Shown here one piece after another: positions 1 through 6,341 of a stretch of DNA of 8,814 nt. Source of the stretch: an uncultured Prevotellaceae bacterium (GTDB taxonomy: Bacteria; Bacteroidota; Bacteroidia; Bacteroidales; Bacteroidaceae); assembly GCA_902477365.1 (NCBI GenBank), contig CABSGW010000102.1:1-8814 (forward strand), written 5' to 3'. Every line of letters begins with the position of its first letter. Positions within the stretch are counted from its first letter, which is position 1. Under the pieces are notes generated by a model. That model did not search any database and was not told the DNA's origin. It saw only the letters and a list, made by a program, of their open reading frames with translations. A program made the position numbers and the translations under genes.

Positions 1-1034
1 CTGTGTATTCCCCGGCTTTGACTGACTTTGTGATGATGCTTGAAAATGTGTCGTACATGTTCCTGACCGGTCCGAAGGTTGTGAAGACGGTGACCGGCGA
101 GGATGTGAGCCAGGAAGAATTGGGTGGTTCTCAGGTACATGCTTCGAAAAGCGGTGTTTGCCACTTTACCGCATCAAATGAAAAAGAAGGTATGGATTTG
201 GTTCGCAAGTTGATGAGCTTCCTGCCTCAAAACAATATGGAAGAAGCTCCGCGTGTGGAGTGTAACGACCCGATCGACCGCAAGGAAGACATGCTGAACG
301 ACATTATTCCTGACAATGCCAACCAGGCATACGATATGTATAAGGTGATTGGCGCGTTGGTTGATAACGGAGAGTTTCTGGAAGTACACGCCAAGTTTGC
401 CCGTAACATCATTATCGGTTTTGCCCGCTTCAACGGTCAGACGGTGGGTGTGGTTGCCAACCAGCCTAGCTGCTATGCAGGTGTGCTCGATTGCAACGCC
501 AGCCGTAAGGGTGCCCGTTTTGTGCGCTTCTGCGATGCCTTCAACATTCCTTTGGTAACGTTGGTGGATGTACCGGGATTCTTACCGGGTACGGGACAGG
601 AGTACAACGGTGTGATAGACCATGGAGCTAAGTTGTTGTATGCATACGGTGAGGCTACCGTGCCTAAGGTAACGGTAACCTTGCGCAAGAGCTATGGCGG
701 ATCGCACATTGTGATGAGCTGCAAGCAGTTGAAGGGTGATTTGAACTACGCTTGGCCTTCTGCCGAGATTGCCGTAATGGGTGGTTCGGGAGCAGTAGCT
801 GTGTTGTATGCTAAAGAAGCAAAGAATGCCGAGGATCCGAAGGCTTTCTTGGCCGAGAAAGAACAAGAGTACAACGAATTGTTCAATACGCCTTACCAGG
901 CTGCCAAATATGGCTATATTGACGATGTGATAGAGCCGCGTAACACGCGTTTCCGCATCTGTCGCGCATTGGCTCAGTTGGCAACAAAGCGTGAGGAACG
1001 TCCGGCTAAAAAGCACGGTAATATACCTCTGTAA
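1..1034 (+). CDS. mmdA: Methylmalonyl-CoA decarboxylase alpha subunit (carboxyltransferase), 5'-truncated by window edge
   Basis: This is the C-terminal 343 residues of a biotin-dependent acyl-CoA carboxyltransferase, which moves the carboxyl group from the acyl-CoA to the biotin on the carrier subunit. Family members are about 510-520 residues long, so roughly 170 residues lie before the window. The first in-frame codon, GTG at 3, is internal (family context AVYSPALTDFV), not a start. Family signatures seen are MFLTGPKVVKTVTGEDV near the beginning, VDVPGFLPGTGQEYNGVI followed by HGAKLLYAY, RKSYGGSHIVM, and AWPSAEIAVMGGSGAV. The C-terminus, REERPAKKHGNIPL, is typical of this group. The gene ends 11 bp before mmdD and heads a delta-epsilon-gamma-beta cluster, which marks it as a Na+-pumping decarboxylase rather than propionyl-CoA carboxylase beta. 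Methylmalonyl-CoA as substrate is inferred from context; glutaconyl-CoA is a less likely alternative. Confidence 0.94.
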   Translation, partial: VYSPALTDFVMMLENVSYMFLTGPKVVKTVTGEDVSQEELGGSQVHASKSGVCHFTASNEKEGMDLVRKLMSFLPQNNMEEAPRVECNDPIDRKEDMLNDIIPDNANQAYDMYKVIGALVDNGEFLEVHAKFARNIIIGFARFNGQTVGVVANQPSCYAGVLDCNASRKGARFVRFCDAFNIPLVTLVDVPGFLPGTGQEYNGVIDHGAKLLYAYGEATVPKVTVTLRKSYGGSHIVMSCKQLKGDLNYAWPSAEIAVMGGSGAVAVLYAKEAKNAEDPKAFLAEKEQEYNELFNTPYQAAKYGYIDDVIEPRNTRFRICRALAQLATKREERPAKKHGNIPL

Positions 1035-1045
1035 AGACTTACGTT

Positions 1046-2017
1046 ATGGAGGCGAAGAAAATACTTTTAGGAATACTTTCCTTGTGGTTCGCGGTGGCAG
1101 CTGCATCGGCACAGGGAGCGCACAGTTTCAAGATCAATGAGGTCGTGGTGGAAAATCCGGCCGGATTGGTCGATGAATACGGTGAGCGCTCGGGCTGGAT
1201 CGAGATAGCCAATACTTCGTGGGGAACAAACGACTTGCGGAGTTGCTACCTGACCAATAACCGGAAAGCGCTTGATCCGAATCTTTCTGTGCCGGAACGT
1301 GTGAAGTTGATGTCGCTCATCCCCAAAGGGGACGGGCGCACCCAACTGACCGCACAACAGCGTTTGGTATTCTTTGCCGACGGCCGGGTGAATCGTGGAA
1401 CGCTTCATCTTAACTTCTGCCTGCAGCCCGGTAAAGAGAATTTCATTGCTCTTTTTGACGGAAACGGACGGACCTTACTGGACACGCTGACCGTGCCGGC
1501 AAGCCTGGCGCCGGGATGTGCCTATGCACGTCTTTACGACGCCGCTTCCGAGACCTATGTGTGGAAGGTTGTTGACGAGACCAAGGTTACACCGGGCGGC
1601 CCTAACAGCGACGGCAACATGGGGCAGGACAAGGTGGCCGAGTTTAAAGAAAAAGATCCTTACGGAATAGGAATGTCTATCATGGGTATGGGACTAGTAT
1701 TCTCTTGTTTGGTGCTGCTTTATGTGTTTTTCCGTTTGTTTGGCTACGTAGTGGCATCGTATGAGCGTGTGGCACGTATGAAGACGGTTCAGGCCATGCG
1801 CGAACAAGCCCGTAAGGCAACCAATTTGGCGAAACATGGCATGGAGTCGAAAGGAGTTGATCGGGAAATTTATGCTGCTGTCATAGCCTTGGCACTCAAT
1901 GCTTACGAGGAGGAGGTCCACGACGTGGAGAGTAGTGTAATCACCCTTGTGCCCAAGAAAACAGACTGGAACGGCAAAGCGCGTACAATGGTCTGTAAAC
2001 CTCGGCGGCACGTTTAA
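1046..2017 (+). CDS. mmdD: Decarboxylase delta subunit (OadG-type) with signal peptide and lamin-tail-like domain
   Basis: This 323-residue protein fits the place and layout of the OadG/MmdD membrane-anchor subunit, which holds the soluble carboxyltransferase on the membrane beta subunit. Residues 1-22 look like a signal peptide (hydrophobic core, then ASA before Q23). Residues about 25-187 resemble a lamin tail domain: FKINEVVVENP, ERSGWIEIANTS, YLTNN, a middle FIALFDGNGRTLLDTL, and a closing TPGGPNSDGN. Residues 207-237 form one long hydrophobic helix typical of OadG. A charged segment follows, then a conserved tail (272-320) that is repeated in the next gene. The inferred topology is periplasmic lamin-tail domain, one membrane crossing and cytosolic tail. 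Klebsiella OadG and Veillonella MmdD are much smaller, so the extracytoplasmic domain is an addition. The ATG is 11 bp after mmdA, and mmdE follows 15 bp after the stop. The role is assigned mainly from position, membrane helix and tail. Confidence 0.85.
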   Translation: MEAKKILLGILSLWFAVAAASAQGAHSFKINEVVVENPAGLVDEYGERSGWIEIANTSWGTNDLRSCYLTNNRKALDPNLSVPERVKLMSLIPKGDGRTQLTAQQRLVFFADGRVNRGTLHLNFCLQPGKENFIALFDGNGRTLLDTLTVPASLAPGCAYARLYDAASETYVWKVVDETKVTPGGPNSDGNMGQDKVAEFKEKDPYGIGMSIMGMGLVFSCLVLLYVFFRLFGYVVASYERVARMKTVQAMREQARKATNLAKHGMESKGVDREIYAAVIALALNAYEEEVHDVESSVITLVPKKTDWNGKARTMVCKPRRHV

Positions 2018-2032
2018 TCAATAAACAAAAAT

Positions 2033-2302
2033 ATGAACGTAATTAAATACAAGACACAACTGTTCGAGTTGGAAATTTCGCTGGATACAACCGGTTTGGC
2101 CGAGATTCGCAAGGATGGCGAACGGATAGACTTGGGGCTGACCGACAAAGAGGTGTATGCTGCCGTAATAGCTTTGGCTTTAGAGCAATACGGGGCTGGC
2201 GAAGTACACGATGAGGAAAGTAATGTGATTACATTGAATCAGCGTGCAACCGACTGGAATGCAAAGGTGCACACCATGGGACGTGCGCCCCGATTGAAGT
2301 AA
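2033..2302 (+). CDS. mmdE: Small epsilon-like decarboxylase subunit; mosaic of gamma N-domain and delta tail
   Basis: This is an 89-residue soluble protein with no membrane segment or signal peptide. Residues 40-89 (from EVYAAVIALAL through EVHDEESNVITL to TDWNAKVHTMGRAPR) align with the C-terminal tail of the upstream delta subunit (residues 274-320), about 30 of 49 positions being identical by eye. In Veillonella parvula the epsilon subunit of methylmalonyl-CoA decarboxylase is also a small protein matching the delta C-terminus and lies at the same place in the operon, where it is reported to stabilise the complex. Unlike that roughly 55-residue protein, this one has an N-terminal extension. 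Residues 5-36 resemble the start of the biotin carrier encoded next (KYK at 5-7 in both, then alternating hydrophobic strands and G-[LV]-A-x-[IV] with a later G). The likely role is a bridge between carboxyltransferase/delta and biotin carrier; this is inference. The gene sits 15 bp after mmdD and 23 bp before mmdC. Confidence 0.85.
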   Translation: MNVIKYKTQLFELEISLDTTGLAEIRKDGERIDLGLTDKEVYAAVIALALEQYGAGEVHDEESNVITLNQRATDWNAKVHTMGRAPRLK

Positions 2303-2325
2303 AAACCTTAATTAAACAACAACAA

Positions 2326-2802
2326 ATGAAACAGTATAAATATAAAGTAAAGGGAGTAGAGTATGACGTAACGATTCAGAGCATTGAAGGCGGCGTTGCA
2401 AAAGTAGAGGTAAATGGTATTCCGTTTGAGGTGGAAATGACGGGATCAACTTCTTTGGCGACAGCACCGGTTGCTCCGGCAGCACCTGCGGCACCTGCCG
2501 CTCCGGTTGCGGCTGCTGCTCCAGTTGCAGCTCCCGCTGCCGCACCGGCTCCTGCCGCAGCTCCGGTAGCAAAGGCTGCTCCAGGTTCGGGCAAAGGTGT
2601 GAAGGCTCCTCTTCCGGGCGTTATTGTATCGGTGAATGTAAGTGCCGGACAGGCAGTTAAGAAAGGCGATACGGTGGTTGTGCTCGAAGCCATGAAGATG
2701 GAAAACAATATTACGGCAGAGTGTGACGGAACAGTAACAGCTGTTTGCGTGAACAAGGGTGATTCTGTAATGGAAGGCACCGTGCTGCTGACGATTGGCT
2801 AA
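2326..2802 (+). CDS. mmdC: Biotin carboxyl carrier (gamma) subunit of Na+-pumping decarboxylase
   Basis: This 158-residue biotin carrier shuttles the carboxyl group from the alpha subunit to the membrane beta subunit. Residues 1-40 form a small beta-rich N-terminal domain. Residues 45-87 are a flexible Ala/Pro linker almost free of other residues. Residues about 90-158 are a biotinyl-lipoyl domain with the biotinylation motif EAMKMEN; the modified lysine is K124, 34 residues from the C-terminus, as usual for the family. GVKAPLPGVIVSVNV before it and CDGTVTAVCVNKGDSV after it are the standard flanking strands. The family length and Ala/Pro hinge match MmdC, GcdC and small BCCP proteins. The ATG at 2326 follows an A-rich leader (AACAACAACAA) with no Shine-Dalgarno sequence, as is common in Bacteroidetes. 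mmdB starts 11 bp after the stop. Confidence 0.96.
   Translation: MKQYKYKVKGVEYDVTIQSIEGGVAKVEVNGIPFEVEMTGSTSLATAPVAPAAPAAPAAPVAAAAPVAAPAAAPAPAAAPVAKAAPGSGKGVKAPLPGVIVSVNVSAGQAVKKGDTVVVLEAMKMENNITAECDGTVTAVCVNKGDSVMEGTVLLTIG
2458..2586 (+). repeat. Ala/Pro-rich codon repeat encoding the biotin-carrier hinge
   Basis: This low-complexity stretch of GCN and CCN codons encodes residues 45-87 of the biotin carrier, built from irregular APAA/APVA units. Synonymous codons vary (GCT, GCA, GCC, GCG), so the DNA is not a clean tandem repeat and selection seems to act on the peptide. Such linkers let the biotin domain swing between active sites. The length is likely to vary among strains. Confidence 0.75.
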
Positions 2803-2813
2803 TCACTTCGTTT

Positions 2814-3971
2814 ATGGAAGACTTCTGGCTTTTCATTTCGACCAAACTCTCCGACTTCCTTACTTATACGGGATTTGCGTGTGCAACCTACGGGAATCTG
2901 TTCATGATTCTCGTGGGGGCTTTCTTCGTGTGGCTGGCTATTCGCCGCAATTTTGAACCGCTACTGCTTATTCCAATAGGATTGGGTATTATTCTTGGTA
3001 ACATTCCTTTTAAAGAAATAGGTCTTGAAGTGGGGGTCTATGAAGACCACTCGGTGCTGAATATCTTCTATTCGGGTGTACGCGAGGGGTGGTATCCGCC
3101 GCTTGTATTCTTGGGAATTGGAGCTATGACTGACTTTTCGGCGCTGATCGCCAACCCAAAGCTCTTGCTTATCGGTGCGGCGGCTCAGTTCGGAATTTTC
3201 GGAGCATATATGTTGGCCTTGTTGCTGGGATTCGAGCCCAATCAGGCAGCAGGTGTCGCTATTATCGGTGGGGCCGACGGGCCGACGGCTATATTCCTTT
3301 CGTCAAAGCTGTCACCCAATTTAATGGGAGCTATTGCCGTTTGTGCGTATTCGTATATGGCATTGGTTCCTGTTATACAACCTCCATTGATGCGTTTGTT
3401 GACAACCAAGAAAGAACGCCTCATCCGGATGAAGCCGGTGCGTCACGTGTCGCAAGGTGAGCGCATTGTGTTCCCAATCGTGGGGCTTTTGCTTACCGCT
3501 TTTATCGTGCCTTCGGGCTTGCCGTTGTTGGGTATGCTCTTTTTTGGTAATTTGCTGAAAGAAAGCACACGTACTACACGTTTGGCCACAACGGCGGGTT
3601 CTTCGTTGAATGATATTGTGGTGATGTTGCTGGGATTAACAGTGGGATGTTCCACACAGGCCAGTGAGTTCCTGACAGCAGATACAATCAAGATTTTCTT
3701 GTTGGGAGCGCTTTCCTTTATCATCGCCACCGCTTCGGGAGTTCTGTTTGTGAAGTTCATGAATATCTTCCTGCCCAAATACAAGAAGCTGAATCCGCTG
3801 ATTGGAAATGCTGGTGTTTCGGCTGTTCCGATGGCGGCGCGTATTTCGAACACATTGGGGTTGGAGTACGACCGTGGTAACTACCTACTGATGCACGCCA
3901 TGGGGCCCAATGTGGCAGGCGTGATCGGTTCTGCGGTTGCTGCCGGTATTTTGTTGGGATTCCTCAACTAG
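2814..3971 (+). CDS. mmdB: Na+-translocating decarboxylase beta subunit
   Basis: This 385-residue multi-span membrane protein of the OadB/MmdB/GcdB family decarboxylates carboxybiotin and couples this to Na+ export across the inner membrane. All residues I recall as functionally important in Klebsiella OadB are present at the same spacing: D155 in GGADGPTAI (OadB D203), Y181 (Y229), and N327, G331, S336 and R343 in NPLIGNAGVSAVPMAAR (N373, G377, S382, R389). The N-terminus has a short cytosolic or amphipathic lead (MEDFWLFISTKLSDFL) before the first hydrophobic segment. The C-terminus ends in a small-residue helix (MGPNVAGVIGSAVAAGILL). Length and end motifs match the family, so the gene appears complete and active. 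It is the last gene of the operon, 11 bp after mmdC and followed by a strong terminator. This gene identifies the cluster as an energy-conserving decarboxylase rather than an acyl-CoA carboxylase. Confidence 0.97.
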   Translation: MEDFWLFISTKLSDFLTYTGFACATYGNLFMILVGAFFVWLAIRRNFEPLLLIPIGLGIILGNIPFKEIGLEVGVYEDHSVLNIFYSGVREGWYPPLVFLGIGAMTDFSALIANPKLLLIGAAAQFGIFGAYMLALLLGFEPNQAAGVAIIGGADGPTAIFLSSKLSPNLMGAIAVCAYSYMALVPVIQPPLMRLLTTKKERLIRMKPVRHVSQGERIVFPIVGLLLTAFIVPSGLPLLGMLFFGNLLKESTRTTRLATTAGSSLNDIVVMLLGLTVGCSTQASEFLTADTIKIFLLGALSFIIATASGVLFVKFMNIFLPKYKKLNPLIGNAGVSAVPMAARISNTLGLEYDRGNYLLMHAMGPNVAGVIGSAVAAGILLGFLN

Positions 3972-3996
3972 TAGTTGGAAGACGTTTCTGGAATAT

Positions 3997-4045
3997 AAAA
4001 TTCCCGGCGTATGGACTGTTAAGCAGTCGGTATGCCGGGAATTTT
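3997..4045. terminator. Bidirectional Rho-independent terminator between convergent genes
   Basis: A perfect 12-bp inverted repeat, AAAATTCCCGGC (3997-4008) and GCCGGGAATTTT (4034-4045), surrounds an inner extension. Four A-U/G-U pairs (4009-4012 with 4030-4033), one G-G mismatch, and GACTG/CAGTC (4014-4018 with 4024-4028) close a 5-nt TTAAG loop. A and T tracts lie on the two outer sides, so it can end transcription from mmdB (+) and from the PAP2 gene (-), which converge here. Confidence 0.87.
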
Positions 4046-4076
4046 GTTGTGTGATGTCGTTTCGTACAGCCGTGTC

Positions 4077-5051
4077 TCAGAAGTCACGGTAACCGCGCGG
4101 GCGGTGGAACATGCGGCGATAGTAGAGCCAGTGTGACATTTTGTAGAACACAAATGCGGATATCCAGCCTCCTATGACGTCTATCACGTAGTGTGCCTGA
4201 ATATAAACTGTAGCGGCACATAACAAGACGTAGAACGGGATGAAGAAACGAAACAGCTTACGGCTGTTTTTGTAAGCAAGGATCAATAGAATGGTACTCA
4301 TGCCCACATGCGAACTTGGGAACGCAGCTGTAGGTCGTTCTCCACCTGCCTGTGCGCTTTCAACCAGCCATTGAAAAGGGCCGCCGTGGTTGGTAGTGGG
4401 CAGAAGCTCGGAATGGTATCTGAACCAATCGCCGATGGCCGGAAAATTCCCAGCCCAAGCCTGGTCAACGCCAATGGCTTGAAAGTAATATTGAGGTCCG
4501 GCTACAGGAATAAACAAGTATAGCACATAATAAAGAAAAAATGCGCAGATGGTAATGAATACCGTCTTCTCAAACCGGGGATATTTATATAGGAAAGAAT
4601 AAATAGGTACGAACGCAATCATCATATAGTAGGAATAATATCCTAAGTTAAATGCTTCGCACCAAAACAAGTTGTTGAAGTCCCTGCAAAAGGTAAGCGC
4701 AGGCTGGCAACCAAAGATGGCCTGTTCTGCTTGTGCAAAGAGATGGTCGATGTTGGGGAGTTGCGCACTGAAATTGTGGGTATCCGGATACCAGAATCCC
4801 AGTAAGGCCAAGGGCAGTAATTGACGTAACAGCAATGTGAGCCTGCAGGGCTTTTTATTATAGACCCACCAGAACAGCATGGTGCCCAATACTACGGCAA
4901 GACGTTGTCCCAGCAGGTAATAAGGGTTCTCTAGCCGGTCAAAGAAAATAAATAAGAGCAATGTCGTGAGAAAGGCGTAACTGATAGTCAGCTTCTCTAC
5001 GCCGATGAGGCCAGGTCGCCGGCGTGTACGTAAAGTTAAATCTAAAGCCAT
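4077..5051 (-). CDS. PAP2-superfamily membrane protein, Aur1/inositolphosphotransferase-like
   Basis: This 324-residue integral membrane protein is probably a lipid phosphatase or phosphotransferase of the PAP2_3 (Aur1-like) branch. Hydrophobic segments lie at about 21-37, 47-64, 71-88, 134-155, 163-183, 249-261, 268-286 and 289-311. The catalytic signatures are near the C-terminus: GERPTAAFPSSH (RP at 239-240, PSSH at 245-248) and HYVIDVIGG with H287 and D291. The SR that precedes the third motif in classical PAP2 enzymes is not there (A280-T281), as in Aur1-type proteins as I know them. The ATG at 5051 lies inside the end of the upstream epimerase gene (10-bp overlap, ATGGCTTTAG), implying coupled translation. 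The substrate is unknown; candidates are ceramide or inositol phospholipids, undecaprenyl pyrophosphate and lipid A phosphates. The Aur1-like motif form and the paired dehydrogenase favour a complex-lipid role, but this is inference. Confidence 0.82.
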   Translation of the reverse strand: MALDLTLRTRRRPGLIGVEKLTISYAFLTTLLLFIFFDRLENPYYLLGQRLAVVLGTMLFWWVYNKKPCRLTLLLRQLLPLALLGFWYPDTHNFSAQLPNIDHLFAQAEQAIFGCQPALTFCRDFNNLFWCEAFNLGYYSYYMMIAFVPIYSFLYKYPRFEKTVFITICAFFLYYVLYLFIPVAGPQYYFQAIGVDQAWAGNFPAIGDWFRYHSELLPTTNHGGPFQWLVESAQAGGERPTAAFPSSHVGMSTILLILAYKNSRKLFRFFIPFYVLLCAATVYIQAHYVIDVIGGWISAFVFYKMSHWLYYRRMFHRPRGYRDF

Positions 5052-6130
5052 TTTTCCTTTTTATACCATGCAACGGTCTCTGCAACACCACGGCGTAGGT
5101 CGTATTCAGGCCGATAGCCCAACTCCGCTATCAGTGGTTGGATGTCACATTGCCAGTTGCGTTGTTTCATGATGTTATATTTGTCTGTATTCAGTGTCGA
5201 TGTTTTTCCTGTAAGTTGCGCCCATTTTCCCGAAACGGTACAAACGCTGCGCAAAAACCATAAAGGTGCTTTCAGGTGCAATACACGGCTTACACCCATC
5301 TCCTTTTGCAGCAGGTCGCTGAATGCCCGGCTGTTGTATGATTGCCCGTCACTTACAAAATAGTCGCGTCCGGTTATCTGGCGTTTGATGGCCAGGAATA
5401 CCGCCTCTATCAAGTCCTTGACATAAACAAATGTCAGTTCCTGCGGTTTGAAGCCAGCTGCAAAGTCAATGTGTCCGGCTATGCTTTTTGCCATCAGAAA
5501 ATAGTCCCGTTCCCGCGGACCATATACGCCGGTAGGGCGAAAGATGACGAGCGGAAAGTTCTTTATGCTTTTCAGGTATTTTTCGGCGGCATATTTGCTC
5601 GCTCCATAAGCAGTGTTGGGTTGCGGGCTGTCCTGCCCTTGAATAGGCGCATACACCGATGTACGAAGCGGAGCGCCTGTAGCGCATGTTCCTTTGATCG
5701 CAAAGTGAGGTTGTACGCTACCGGCATGAGGGGCAACGCAAGTTTCGCGTATTGGTCCGTAAATGCTTAATGAGCTGATAAAAATAAACTGGGATGGAAT
5801 CATGTTCAAGGCACAAAGTGCATCTGCAAAATGACGTGTTCCATCCGTGTTTGTACGAAAAAAATCGGACGGTTTACGGCATTTGGTTGCTCCGGCTGCA
5901 TGGATGATGCAATCCCATTTGCCATGTTCCTCTTGATGGTGTACCAGCTGTTTGTGCAGGTGAGCCGGATTGTCAAAATCCAGTTCAATGCGGCGGATGC
6001 GGGAATCTTGCAAATAGCGCAGGCTGCTGGTCGTGCGTATGCCCGCCCATACCGTATGGCCGTCGGCGATACCTTTTTCCACTAAAAAGCTGCCAATGAA
6101 ACCACTGGCTCCTGTGATGAGTATATTCAT
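5042..6130 (-). CDS. NAD(P)-dependent epimerase/dehydratase (extended SDR) with an apparent in-frame insertion
   Basis: This 362-residue protein is an extended short-chain dehydrogenase/reductase. The Rossmann motif GASGFIG is at residues 7-13, HAAGAT at 78-83, the catalytic Ser at 119-120 (FISSLSIYGP), and the YxxxK pair is Y175/K179 in NTAYGASKYAAEKYL. RPTGVYGP at 198-205 is the usual family segment. The C-terminus (LNTDKYNIMKQRNWQCDIQ, then LGYRP and WYKKEKWL) matches the sterol-dehydrogenase-like/epimerase proteins common in Bacteroidetes. Between GPIRE (125-129) and SPQPNTAYG the chain is about 25-30 residues longer than I expect for this family; see the repeat entry. The reading frame stays intact and all catalytic residues are present, so the gene may still be functional. 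The stop TAG overlaps the start of the PAP2 gene. Substrate unknown: a nucleotide sugar, or a lipid ketone given the neighbour. Confidence 0.88.
   Translation of the reverse strand: MNILITGASGFIGSFLVEKGIADGHTVWAGIRTTSSLRYLQDSRIRRIELDFDNPAHLHKQLVHHQEEHGKWDCIIHAAGATKCRKPSDFFRTNTDGTRHFADALCALNMIPSQFIFISSLSIYGPIRETCVAPHAGSVQPHFAIKGTCATGAPLRTSVYAPIQGQDSPQPNTAYGASKYAAEKYLKSIKNFPLVIFRPTGVYGPRERDYFLMAKSIAGHIDFAAGFKPQELTFVYVKDLIEAVFLAIKRQITGRDYFVSDGQSYNSRAFSDLLQKEMGVSRVLHLKAPLWFLRSVCTVSGKWAQLTGKTSTLNTDKYNIMKQRNWQCDIQPLIAELGYRPEYDLRRGVAETVAWYKKEKWL
5633..5740. repeat. Candidate in-frame palindromic insertion element inside the epimerase gene
   Basis: This stretch encodes residues about 131-166 of the epimerase (CVAPHAGSVQ, then PHFAIKGTCA and GAPLRTSVYAPI), where the family normally has a short loop. 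The DNA has nested inverted repeats: AGGCGC at 5645-5650 with GCGCCT at 5673-5678; GTAGC at 5679-5683 with GCTAC at 5717-5721; and inside the latter CTTTG at 5692-5696 with CAAAG at 5701-5705 around a 4-nt ATCG loop. The reading frame is kept. The peptide resembles one I associate with dispersed short repeats in Bacteroides genomes, but that is memory and unverified. The exact borders are uncertain. Confidence 0.45.
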
Positions 6131-6186
6131 TTGTATGTGATAGCGGACAGATTCCTATTTGTAAATAGCTGCACAAAAATCGGCTG

Positions 6187-6194
6187 CAAAGATA
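6187..6194 (-). promoter_or_regulatory. Bacteroides-type -7 box for the epimerase-PAP2 operon
   Basis: Read on the minus strand, TATCTTTG matches the Bacteroides primary sigma consensus TAnnTTTG exactly and is followed by C/A as usual. No convincing -33 TTTG stands 19-21 bp upstream. Transcription would start near 6180, leaving a leader of about 50 nt before the ATG at 6130. Confidence 0.6.
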
Positions 6195-6253
6195 CCAAAT
6201 TTCTGTGATATATGCATGTTTGTGCTTCCCTACACGCATTTATGTGGTGGAAT

Positions 6254-6284
6254 TTTGTACTGAAAACGCGTTATAATACCTTAA
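6254..6284 (+). promoter_or_regulatory. Candidate promoter for rnr
   Basis: TTTG at 6254-6257 is followed after exactly 19 bp by TACCTTAA at 6277-6284, a 6-of-8 resemblance to the TAnnTTTG form with the correct spacing to the -33 box. The start would be near 6290 with a leader of about 50 nt. An alternative weak -7-like TTCCTTTG lies at 6312-6319. The match is partial, so this is a suggestion only. Confidence 0.4.
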
Positions 6285-6341
6285 ATCAGGGCACGAGTGG
6301 ATGTTTTTCGCTTCCTTTGTATAAACTAATTCCCTTTGATT

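Noticed and set aside
3..5. GTG as start codon of the first reading frame
   Set aside because: The family sequence continues upstream (AVYSPAL context) and about 170 N-terminal residues are missing; this is an internal Val at the window edge.
582..1016. 144-codon minus-strand open frame opposite mmdA
   Set aside because: Shadow of strong codon bias in a conserved gene; no domain-like features.
2376..2780. 134-codon minus-strand open frame opposite the biotin carrier gene
   Set aside because: It arises from the Ala/Pro codon repeat read backwards (giving Ala/Gly runs); it is antisense to a certain gene with no recognisable motif.
5342..5770. 142-codon plus-strand open frame opposite the epimerase
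   Set aside because: It is antisense to a well-supported enzyme with catalytic motifs; the translation has no family-like features and part of it crosses the suspected insertion.
6336..6341. TTG start two codons upstream of the rnr ATG
   Set aside because: The ATG at 6342 gives the expected MAKKSK-type N-terminus, and no ribosome-binding sequence favours the TTG.
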